Assembly: GCA_004295885.1 (NCBI GenBank)
Contig: SEDG01000308.1
Span: 1 to 6,316, forward strand
Length of the DNA: 6,316 nucleotides
Direction: 5' to 3'
From: Pedobacter sp.
GTDB taxonomy: Bacteria > Bacteroidota > Bacteroidia > Sphingobacteriales > Sphingobacteriaceae
The position numbers and the translations under genes were made by a program. Positions 1 to 6,260 of this stretch are shown here, piece by piece. The notes under the pieces were generated by a model. That model was not told the origin of the DNA. It made no database searches and saw only the letters and a list, made by a program, of their open reading frames with translations. Each line of letters opens with the position of its first letter. Positions within the stretch are counted from its first letter, which is position 1.

Positions 1-759
1 TAAATCTATATTCTTTTTCTGAAGATGCGCTCTTGGCTCTCCCCTTTTTTCATTGTAGGCAACAATTAAACTTTGGTTATCCAACAAAACACCTTGTAAA
101 CGACCATAAGGACAAATTACCGTACAAACTACTTCACGTACGTAGGCAAAAACACCGTAAAAAATAAAAGTGAATAACCAGATAGACAAAAAGCCTGAAA
201 CATGCAAACTAACTGGTTCGGTAATGATTTTATACAGCACGTTTGAACCAATTAAATACGCTAAAAACGTATTTGCTATCGCAAAAGAAATCAACAGAAA
301 TAAAAAATGTTTAAAGCTTTTCTTAAGGATTTTTTCTCCTGTCCAAACTTGCGCATCCAGCTTTTTTTGTTGGTTGGCATCACCTTCAATCCAATACTCA
401 ATTCGTCTAAAAACCATCTCCATGAAAATAGTTTGCGGACAAACCCAGCCACACCACAACCTCCCTAAAATCACCGTAAAACAGACGATGAAAATGAGCA
501 TAATTAACATCGCCAATGCGAAAAGGTAAAAATCTTGTGGAGTGAAAATTAAACCAAAGAAGACAAACTTGCGCTCAATAAAATTTAATAAAACGAGCTG
601 TTCATCATTATATTTAACAAAAGGAAATGAGAAAAGACAAGCTAGCAAAACATAACTTACCCATTTTCGGTAAGTATACAATTTGCCCAAAGGTTTTTTA
701 GGGTAGAGAAACTCCCTACCCCATTTTTTATTGTCGTTAACCTTTTGGAGTGGTTTCAT
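1..759 (-). CDS. ccoG: CcoG (RdxA/FixG family) membrane iron-sulfur protein, 3' end cut off by the window
   Basis: The frame is open from the ATG at 759 to the window edge, giving 253 residues of the N-terminal part; the family is usually about 450-480 residues, so the soluble ferredoxin-like [4Fe-4S] region and the C-terminal Ig-like domain lie outside. Visible are the conserved start FLYPKKPLGKLYTYRKWVSY (residues 18-37), membrane segments near 35-50, 77-98, 150-172 and 186-207, the polyferredoxin-type motif WCGWVCPQT (Cys103, Cys107) and VCTVICPYGR (Cys212, Cys216), then the typical LLDNQSLIVAYNEKRGEPR stretch (225-243). CcoG is a cytoplasmic-membrane Fe-S protein needed for cbb3 oxidase assembly in several bacteria and has been linked to Cu(II) reduction; that role is family knowledge. 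The ATG at 759 is chosen because an in-frame TAA lies seven codons upstream (778-780). It overlaps the end of ccoP by 23 bases, so translation is probably coupled. No damage is seen in the visible part. Confidence 0.95.
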   Translation of the reverse strand, partial: MKPLQKVNDNKKWGREFLYPKKPLGKLYTYRKWVSYVLLACLFSFPFVKYNDEQLVLLNFIERKFVFFGLIFTPQDFYLFALAMLIMLIFIVCFTVILGRLWCGWVCPQTIFMEMVFRRIEYWIEGDANQQKKLDAQVWTGEKILKKSFKHFLFLLISFAIANTFLAYLIGSNVLYKIITEPVSLHVSGFLSIWLFTFIFYGVFAYVREVVCTVICPYGRLQGVLLDNQSLIVAYNEKRGEPRAHLQKKNIDL

Positions 760-1669
760 TTTTTGTGGTATCCGTGGTTAATTTTGCTTCGTACTTTTCT
801 CCTTGAGGTGCTTTTGCATTAGCAGGATGAGTTCCTTTTAAAGATTCTATAAAATTTACAACTTCAGCAATATTTTTAGCACTCAGGTTTTTCTCCCAAC
901 TTGCCATTCCCTTTGCCGGAACACCATATTTTACCGTTTTAAAAACATCATTAATGCTTCCGCCATGCAACCAATATTCATCAACTAAATTTGGTCCAAC
1001 TATGCCTTGTCCTTGCTCTCCATGACAGGCTATACAGTTAGCTAAAAACACGGCTTTTCCATTGGCAACTAGTGCTGGGTCTACTTTTACAGAATTTTCA
1101 TCATATTTCTCTCCAGCTTTGGCCAAAAACAATCTTTTATCTTCAGTGGCTTTGGCCATTTCTGTCTCGTACTCTTGGTCTTGCCTCGGTCCATCAGCAA
1201 AATGATAATAATAGATATAGCCTACCGCAAAAATCATAGTGCCATAAAAAAGCACGTTAAACCATCTTGGCACTGGATTATCCAATTCATGAATGCCATC
1301 GTAAGCATGTGGAATTGTCATATCCGCTTCTTGCTCTATAGGTTTTAAACTCAGTAATTTTGTCCAAATGTTCGGCTTACTTCTTTTTTGCTTCAGCCAT
1401 TCTTCATAAGGCAATGCTTCTGGAGCTTCATATTTTTTAAATGGAGATGGGTCTGCTTGCACCTTAATCATCACTTTAAAGGCATTAAAAAGTATTACCG
1501 TAACCAAAAGCAAAACAGCTGCGAATAACAATAAAGCTATGATTAGCACTTCTGTTGTACTTAGTCCAATCGAAGGATTAGGGATTACAGGGGCCGTTTT
1601 TTCAGCTGCACTTGCAAAAACTTGCGTACTGATTATTAAAATTCCAAAAGTTATGTTAAGCTTTTTCAT
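737..1669 (-). CDS. ccoP: cbb3-type cytochrome c oxidase subunit III (CcoP), mono-heme form
   Basis: This 310-residue membrane-anchored cytochrome c passes electrons to the oxidase core from the periplasmic side. In order it has a signal-peptide-like start (residues 5-21, ending VFASAAE), a strong membrane segment at 39-64, a CcoP_N-type region with the hallmark GIHELDNPVPRWF (125-137) running into a second membrane segment (about 137-156), and a C-terminal cytochrome c domain (about 198-280). That domain has one heme-attachment motif CIACH (212-216) and a likely axial Met255 in the PAKGM motif. Proteobacterial CcoP has two CxxCH motifs; only one is present here, as is common in Bacteroidota. 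The last 30 residues are a Lys/Thr-rich tail. The ATG lies inside the end of ccoQ (14-base overlap, other frame), with AAGGAG directly against the start codon. The frame is intact. The identification is firm; whether the N-terminal hydrophobic stretch is cleaved is not known. Confidence 0.96.
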   Translation of the reverse strand: MKKLNITFGILIISTQVFASAAEKTAPVIPNPSIGLSTTEVLIIALLLFAAVLLLVTVILFNAFKVMIKVQADPSPFKKYEAPEALPYEEWLKQKRSKPNIWTKLLSLKPIEQEADMTIPHAYDGIHELDNPVPRWFNVLFYGTMIFAVGYIYYYHFADGPRQDQEYETEMAKATEDKRLFLAKAGEKYDENSVKVDPALVANGKAVFLANCIACHGEQGQGIVGPNLVDEYWLHGGSINDVFKTVKYGVPAKGMASWEKNLSAKNIAEVVNFIESLKGTHPANAKAPQGEKYEAKLTTDTTKNETTPKG

Positions 1670-1838
1670 CTCCTTGTGTTTGATTGTCTTCGATTGGTAA
1701 ATTGCTCATTAAACTAATGTGGTTTTTATTAAGCTTAAGTAGATACACGCCCACTAGCACAAAAAATACCATAAATAGGAGTAATGAGGTTATCAGGTAC
1801 ATTTCACCTCCAGCTAGGTCTTTAATTTGTTTAAACAT
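1656..1838 (-). CDS. ccoQ: CcoQ-like small single-span subunit of cbb3 oxidase
   Basis: A 60-residue protein with one hydrophobic segment (about residues 13-35, MYLITSLLLFMVFFVLVGVY) followed by a polar, acidic C-terminal tail (QTQGDEKA). Size, single span and position between ccoNO and ccoP match CcoQ/FixQ, the non-catalytic subunit that stabilises the association of CcoP with the CcoNO core. CcoQ proteins have little conserved sequence, so the call rests on context and topology more than on motifs. The ATG at 1838 is 2 bases after the ccoNO stop (TAA, 1843-1841), and the last codons overlap the start of ccoP by 14 bases, so the gene sits in a translationally coupled chain. No Shine-Dalgarno sequence is visible ahead of it, which is normal for Bacteroidota. 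Confidence 0.85.
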   Translation of the reverse strand: MFKQIKDLAGGEMYLITSLLLFMVFFVLVGVYLLKLNKNHISLMSNLPIEDNQTQGDEKA

Positions 1839-2006
1839 GATTATTGGTTTGATGGGATAGTTGATTTATTTGCTTTAATATCTGCACCTAATCTTTGCAG
1901 ATAGGCTATTACAGCGATGATTTCTTTATCGCTCGTTACCCTGATGTTATTTTGCCTTAAGTCTTTAGCAATAGTGTCTGCCTGTTTTCTTAGCGATGCA
2001 TTTGCT

Positions 2007-2016
2007 ATTTTAATTC
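2007..2016 (-). other. Gap junction 2 in ccoO (about 70-80 codons missing)
   Basis: On the minus strand GCTGGAGAATTAAAATAGCAAATGC joins the CcoO stretch YGEYSKAGE, which normally continues with an aromatic or Val residue and YDHP, to the C-terminal stretch KIANASLRKQ in another frame. The carried-on frame stops at TAG 2007-2005. The missing length is 1 modulo 3, so segment C returns to the frame of segment A. The join is in an A/T-rich run, so the exact breakpoint is uncertain by several bases. Confidence 0.78.
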
Positions 2017-2947
2017 TCCAGCTTTGCTGTATTCGCCATAACGTTCTGTTTCTGAACGGAATGGGCGAACGGTTTGAGAGTGACAGTTTACACAGCCCTC
2101 ACGAATGTAAACATCTCTACCTTGCAGCTCAAGCGCTGAATATGGTTTTACACTGGCTATGGTTGGCACGTTAGATTGGATGGTAAAAGTTGGCATCATC
2201 TCTACCATTCCACCAATTAGAATGATAATTAAGGCAAACACCATAAACTTTATCGGCTTGCGTTCTAGTCTTCTATGCCATTTTTTATCCGATGCATCTT
2301 CTACCATTACCTTTTCTAATGGCATTGCTTCTGCAGCTTCATTAGCTACCAATTTTCCCCTCAGCATGGTTTTAGCAAGGTTAACCGTCATCACAATAAC
2401 GCCAGTTAAGTAAAGCGTACCGCCGATGCTTCTCAACACATGCATTGGAATAATTTGCAAGGTTGTAGATAGAAAATTAGGATACTTCAATAACCCCTCT
2501 GGCGTAAACTCTTTCCACATTAAACCTTGTGTAAACCCAGCCCAATACATCGGCACTGCGTAAAACAAAATACCTAAGGTGCCAATCCAGAAATGGAAGG
2601 AAGCCATTTTTTTAGAGTAAAGCTCAGTTTTATAAATGCGGGGAATTAACCAATACAACACGCCAAAGGTTAAGAAACCATTCCACCCTAATGCGCCAAC
2701 ATGAACGTGGGCAACAATCCAATCGGTAAAGTGGGCAACCCCATTAATTTGTTTTAATGAAAGTAAAGGTCCTTCAAAAGTCGCCATTCCATAAGCAGTT
2801 AAGGCAACAACCATGAACTTTAGGGTTACGTCTTCACGCACTTTATCCCAAGCACCACGTAAGGTTAACAAACCGTTAATCATACCACCCCAACTTGGCG
2901 CAATAAGCATAATTGAAAAGGCAACACCTAAAGATTGTGCCCATCCT

Positions 2948-2955
2948 GGCATACC
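2948..2955 (-). other. Gap junction 1 in ccoN (about 60 codons missing)
   Basis: On the minus strand the sequence runs TGGTGGTATGCCAGGATGG. The left part reads QWWY, where CcoN proteins continue with GHN (first CuB histidine). The right part, one base out of register, reads MPGWAQ, which in the family lies just after the CuB His-His pair. The frame relation means the missing length is 2 modulo 3. If the original had TATGG on one side and ATGCC or TTGCC on the other, the join would share 2-4 bases, but the parent sequence is not in the window, so this cannot be confirmed. Confidence 0.8.
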
Positions 2956-3562
2956 ACCATTGTACTAAGGCATCTTGCACACCTGCATACACATAATAAC
3001 TTTTAAAAGCTGAGATTGGTAATTCGAAAGAGTTTACAATATGCAACACTGCAATGGTTACAAAAGTGGCAATGTAAAACCAAATAGCAACATACAAATG
3101 CCTTTCTCTGCGTTTAATAATGGTACCAAACATATTAATACCAAAAACTACCCAAATTAAGGTAATGGCAATATCGATTGGCCATTCCAATTCGGCGTAT
3201 TCATGGGATGTGGTGAGACCAAGTGGCAAAGTGATTACTGCCGAAACGATAATTAATTGCCAACCCCAAAAGTGGATTTTGCTTAGTACATCACTAAACA
3301 TTCTTGCTTTTAAGAGGCGTTGTAATGAATAGTAAACACCCATAAAGATGGCGTTGCCTACAAAGGCGAAAATTACCGCATTCGTATGCAAAGGTCTAAT
3401 CCTGCCAAATGTGGTATATTGGTTGCCTAAATTCATGGCTGGCTTAAACAATTGCATGGCAACGAGTAAACCAACCGTCATACCGATAATACCCCAAATA
3501 ATGGTGGCAAGACCAAAATTTCGAACAATTTTGTTATCGTAAGTAAATTTTTCTAACTGCAT

Positions 3563-3729
3563 AAAAAATAGAGATTATTTGTTTTGTAATACCCCAAAAG
3601 TATTTATTGAGGCAGGGTTGCCGCGTGACAAGGCTTAGTTGAAAAAGTGATATTCGTCAGAAAAGCGTTGGACGAGAGGACAATGGTTGATGGCTGATGG
3701 ACCATTGACTCTGAACTAAAGACTCTGGA
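3563..3729. other. Only sizeable intergenic gap, between ccoS and ccoNO
   Basis: This 167-base gap contains no open frame that looks like protein. From the ccoS side it holds most of the repeat cluster (3681-3729), a stretch without clear features (about 3632-3680), the candidate FNR-like dyad (3618-3631), the -7 box (3595-3602) and an A/T-rich leader before the ccoNO ATG with no Shine-Dalgarno sequence. All other gene junctions in the window are overlaps or gaps of a few bases, so the operon may be split here into ccoIS and ccoNOQPG transcription units. Confidence 0.7.
3595..3631 (-). promoter_or_regulatory. Candidate promoter of ccoNO: FNR/CRP-like dyad plus Bacteroidota -7 box
   Basis: Minus-strand TACTTTTG at 3602-3595 matches the Bacteroidota -7 consensus TAnnTTTG exactly, 33 bases before the ccoNO ATG. 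Upstream, TTGTCACGCGGCAA (3631-3618) has the TTG-N8-CAA spacing of FNR/CRP-family sites, with one mismatch between its five-base arms. No good TTTG -33 box is seen at normal spacing, which would suit a promoter that needs an activator. The dyad centre is about 34 bases upstream of the expected start site, somewhat closer than the classic -41.5. FNR-type control of cbb3 oxidase genes is well known; that this site works is inference. Confidence 0.35.
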
Positions 3730-3734
3730 CTAAC
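3681..3734. repeat. Short-period intergenic repeat cluster with a small hairpin, reaching into the ccoS stop codon
   Basis: On the plus strand CAATGGT (3681-3687) and ACCATTG (3701-3707) form a perfect 7-base inverted repeat around a 13-base loop made of TGATGG-C-TGATGG. Directly after come two tandem 14-base units, GACTCTGAACTAAA (3707-3720) and GACTCTGGACTAAC (3721-3734), matching at 12 of 14 positions. The ccoS stop codon (3732-3730) lies inside the second unit. There is no T-run after the hairpin on the minus strand, so it is not a typical intrinsic terminator. From memory, similar low-complexity GACTCTGGACT / TGATGG strings are scattered between genes in Pedobacter-like genomes. Confidence 0.7.
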
Positions 3735-3882
3735 TTCCCTCCTCTTCATCATCAAACAACATTCTCATGGCTGGGGTAACCACATCATCATGTTGCCCAC
3801 TTTTAAGCGACCAAATAAATGCGCCTAAAAAAACGAGTGCCATTAACAGACTACAGCCCACTAAAAAATAAAGTATGTTCAT
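3730..3882 (-). CDS. ccoS: CcoS, small cbb3 oxidase maturation protein
   Basis: A 50-residue protein with one membrane segment (about residues 4-24) running into the family signature GAFIWSLKSGQHDD (20-33), then TPAMRMLFDDEEEGS at the acidic end. This is the classic CcoS/FixS pattern. CcoS is needed to bring heme and copper cofactors into CcoN; without it, cbb3 oxidase assembles without its redox centres (established in Rhodobacter capsulatus). Its ATG overlaps the ccoI stop in an ATGA (3882-3879), which fixes the start and implies coupled translation. Length and motifs are normal, and the gene is intact. The stop codon falls within a short tandem repeat that continues into the downstream gap. 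Confidence 0.95.
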   Translation of the reverse strand: MNILYFLVGCSLLMALVFLGAFIWSLKSGQHDDVVTPAMRMLFDDEEEGS

Positions 3883-6260
3883 ATCAAATTGTTTTTACGG
3901 GCAAAAAATCTGGTGGCTATGGTAGTAAAACTGATAATGGTGATAGTGCTCAGTGGCATCAGCACTGCTGCAACTAATGGATAAAGAGTGCCCTGCACAG
4001 CATAATACAAACCAACGCAATTGTAGGAAATGGCAATGGCAAAGCTGATTTTAATTATTTTCAAACCGTCTTTACTTAATTGATAAAAACTGGGAAGAAA
4101 CTCCAAAGAACTCCCTGTTAAAATGGCATCGCAACCTGGCGTAAAATTGTTGACGTTGTCTGTAATGGCAATCCCAAAATCGCTCTGTTTCAATGCCCCA
4201 GCATCATTTAAACCATCTCCCAGCATCATCACCTTTTCGCCATTTTCTTGTTGTTTTATAATAGCCGCCAACTTTTGTTGCGGATCCTGCTCAAACTTTA
4301 TGGTTGTTAATGAAGGGAAAAATGACTGAAGTGCTTTTTCGTCCTTATTGGTATCTCCAGAAAGCACCTTTAAGCTAAACTGCTTTGCTAACCTGTTCAT
4401 CAACTTAGCCAAATTTGAACGCCATTGTTGAGTAACAATAAAAGAACCTTTGTAGGCACTGTTAATTACAATATGTACACCATTATGTTGGTCTGGTTTA
4501 ATATCGAAAGGCAAAACAGACTGATTACCTGCATAAACCATTTGATTATTCACCAAACCCCTAATTCCCTTGCCCGGTGATTCTTTAAATTTTGAAATTG
4601 GATAGAATTTACCGTAAGATAAACTGTTTAGGATTTGCCTACTTAAAGGATGTGAAGAATGGTTGAGTAACGATACCAGCAATTTTTTCTCCTCGTCTGT
4701 AAGAATTCCAGTGAAGCTGATTTTTGCATTTTCTGTTGTGGTTAAAGTTCCTGTCTTATCAAATACAATCGAATTGCAATGGGCTAATTCCTCAACGGCA
4801 TCCGTATTTTTCACGTAAAAACCTTTTTTATCGAATACTGATAAAATAGCTGATAATGTAAATGGCGTACTTAAAGCTAACACGCAAGGACAAGCCACAA
4901 TAATTACAGCTGTAAATGCCGCCCAAGCTTTTATAGAATTATCATAGTAAAACCAATAACCCATGGCGCTAAAAGCGATGATAAACACAGCAATCGTAAA
5001 ATATTTAGCTACGCTATCATTAAAGTTCTGCTTAAAATTATGGGTATAATTTTCCTTGTTCCATAAGCTTGTGAGGTAACTTTGCGAAGCATTTTTTACA
5101 ACTTCTATTTCAATGCCCTCTCCCATTTGTTTACCGCCGGCATAAATTATTTCGCCCAAGACTTTCTGTTGAGGTTCGGTTTCTCCAGTTACAAAGCTCA
5201 TGTCTAGCCAAGCATCGCCTCGCATCAAAATTGAATCTGCAGGTACCAGTTCACCATTTCTAATCCATAAACGGTCGCCAATTGCCAATTCATTTATCGC
5301 CTTTGGCTGCTCCCTGCCATTTTGCAACGTGGTAATGGCTATAGGGAAATAAGAGCGATAATCTCTATCAAAAGAAATGTGATGATAGGTGCGCTGTTTA
5401 ACCCATTTCCCCATTAACAAGAGAAAGACCAAGCCTGTCAAGGTATCGGCAAAACCTACCCCGCTGTTAAAAATGACAGAAAAAGCAGTCCTTAAAAACA
5501 GCACTGCAATAATTAAGGCTAGTGGTGTATCTAAGTTGATGTGTTTGTGTTTTAAACTAGCAAAGGCTGATAAAAAATAATCTTTACCACTAAAAAGTAC
5601 CACAGGAATAGAAAAAGCCAAGTTTAACCAGGAGAATAATGCCTTGAATTGAGGTTCTAGGTTTGAGAGGCCAAAATATTCTGGAAAGCTAAACAACATC
5701 ACATTCCCCATGCAAAAACCAGCAACACCAATCTTTAGAATAAGGCTTTTATCTACTTTATTGCTATTTTCTTTCACCACATCTTGTAAGTTGATGGCAG
5801 GCTCATAGCCAATTTGAACCAAAATTTCTACAACTTTTCTCAAAGTAATCGCTTCGTGTTTAAAACAAAGGGTAACTTCTCTTTTCAAGAAGTCTATCCT
5901 AGAGCTATAAACAGCTGCATTAATTTTATATAAATGTTCTAAAAGCCAAATGCATGAACTACAATGAATCGCGGGGATATAAAAGGTGACGATGCAATTT
6001 TCCTTGTCCTGATAATTAACCAGTTGTTTAACAATACTTGGTTCATCTAAATATTCAAAATGGGCATTTGTCTCTAACCTTTTTCCAGGACTATCATTAT
6101 AAGCGTAATAAGCACACATATTATTAGCCGACAATATCTGATAAACGCCCTTGCAACCTGCACAACAAAAATGTTTATCGGCCATTACCAAATCAACGCC
6201 AGAAATATCCTCACCACAATGGTAACACAAGTTAGCACTCCATATTTTTTGCTGTTCCAT
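3879..6260 (-). CDS. ccoI: CcoI/FixI copper-transporting P1B-type ATPase for cbb3 oxidase assembly
   Basis: A 793-residue ATP-driven copper exporter that supplies copper for the CuB site of CcoN. In order: an N-terminal Cys cluster typical of CcoI (CYHC, Cys12 and Cys15; CCAGC, 32-36); a heavy-metal-associated domain with CSSC (100-103); membrane segments from about 172; the actuator domain with FVTGETEP (356-363, TGE loop); the metal-translocation motif ACPC (456-459); the phosphorylation site DKTGT (Asp501); the P1B-specific SHPL (His537-Pro538) in the nucleotide-binding domain; GDGLND (681-686); and two final membrane segments ending in a Lys/Arg-rich tail. Every catalytic motif is present and the length is normal, so it should be functional. 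The ATG at 6260 is the first after an in-frame TAA (6281-6279); GGTGT ahead of it gives only weak ribosome-binding complementarity. Its stop overlaps ccoS. CopA-type housekeeping copper pumps are the alternative, but the N-terminal Cys cluster and the gene context favour CcoI. Confidence 0.97.
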   Translation of the reverse strand: MEQQKIWSANLCYHCGEDISGVDLVMADKHFCCAGCKGVYQILSANNMCAYYAYNDSPGKRLETNAHFEYLDEPSIVKQLVNYQDKENCIVTFYIPAIHCSSCIWLLEHLYKINAAVYSSRIDFLKREVTLCFKHEAITLRKVVEILVQIGYEPAINLQDVVKENSNKVDKSLILKIGVAGFCMGNVMLFSFPEYFGLSNLEPQFKALFSWLNLAFSIPVVLFSGKDYFLSAFASLKHKHINLDTPLALIIAVLFLRTAFSVIFNSGVGFADTLTGLVFLLLMGKWVKQRTYHHISFDRDYRSYFPIAITTLQNGREQPKAINELAIGDRLWIRNGELVPADSILMRGDAWLDMSFVTGETEPQQKVLGEIIYAGGKQMGEGIEIEVVKNASQSYLTSLWNKENYTHNFKQNFNDSVAKYFTIAVFIIAFSAMGYWFYYDNSIKAWAAFTAVIIVACPCVLALSTPFTLSAILSVFDKKGFYVKNTDAVEELAHCNSIVFDKTGTLTTTENAKISFTGILTDEEKKLLVSLLNHSSHPLSRQILNSLSYGKFYPISKFKESPGKGIRGLVNNQMVYAGNQSVLPFDIKPDQHNGVHIVINSAYKGSFIVTQQWRSNLAKLMNRLAKQFSLKVLSGDTNKDEKALQSFFPSLTTIKFEQDPQQKLAAIIKQQENGEKVMMLGDGLNDAGALKQSDFGIAITDNVNNFTPGCDAILTGSSLEFLPSFYQLSKDGLKIIKISFAIAISYNCVGLYYAVQGTLYPLVAAVLMPLSTITIISFTTIATRFFARKNNLI

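Larger units (their letters stand above)
1841..3562 (-). pseudogene. ccoNO: Fused cbb3 oxidase subunits I and II (CcoN-CcoO), broken by two internal gaps with frame changes
   Basis: The gene starts at ATG 3562 and ends at TAA 1843-1841 but needs three frame segments. Segment A (3562 to about 2951, 204 residues) is N-terminal CcoN: RIRPLHTNAVIFAF with His59, the low-spin heme b ligand, EYAELEWPIDI (121-131) and YAGVQDALVQWWY (192-204). Segment B (about 2952 to 2012) resumes with PGWAQSLG and APSWGGMINGLLTLRGAW, then DWIVAHVHVGALGW, whose two His are the heme b3 and heme b ligands. It passes without a stop into CcoO at about position 2280 (KKWHRRLERKPIKF), with a membrane anchor and heme-c motif CVNCH, and halts at AGELK-stop. 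Segment C (about 2011 to 1841, 56 residues) is the CcoO C-terminus, KIANASLRKQ to EIIAVIAYLQRLGADIK. Missing are the parts carrying the three CuB His and the Met ligand of heme c. About 574 residues are visible; separate CcoN plus CcoO usually total about 680-700. As written it cannot encode a working oxidase. A natural CcoNO fusion is normal in Bacteroidota; the gaps are not. They could be true deletions or assembly errors. Confidence 0.9.

Noticed and set aside
170..529. Plus-strand open frame of 119 codons
   Set aside because: It is antisense to ccoG, whose conserved Cys motifs lie on the minus strand here; the plus-strand product shows no recognisable domain.
1917..2174. Plus-strand open frame of 85 codons spanning the second ccoNO join
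   Set aside because: It is antisense to the conserved CcoO heme-c region and C-terminus; the composition looks like a shadow frame.
2159..2413. Plus-strand open frame of 84 codons
   Set aside because: Antisense to the CcoN-CcoO linker region, which is clearly coding on the other strand.
2005..2952. Insertion sequence or intron causing the ccoNO breaks
   Set aside because: Nothing is inserted at either join; sequence is missing. No terminal inverted repeats or target duplications are visible.
2876..2960. Programmed ribosomal frameshift between CcoN segments A and B
   Set aside because: A frameshift would keep all residues. Here about 60 conserved residues are absent, and the join has no clear slippery heptamer with a downstream structure.
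3120..3542. Two plus-strand open frames opposite N-terminal ccoN
   Set aside because: The minus strand encodes highly conserved CcoN sequence across this whole interval; the plus-strand products have no family features.
3681..3707. Intrinsic terminator after ccoS
   Set aside because: The stem is only 7 base pairs with a 13-base loop, and there is no T-run after it on the minus strand.
4123..5580. Plus-strand open frames opposite ccoI (4123-4329 and 5389-5580)
   Set aside because: Shadow frames of a full-length P-type ATPase gene.
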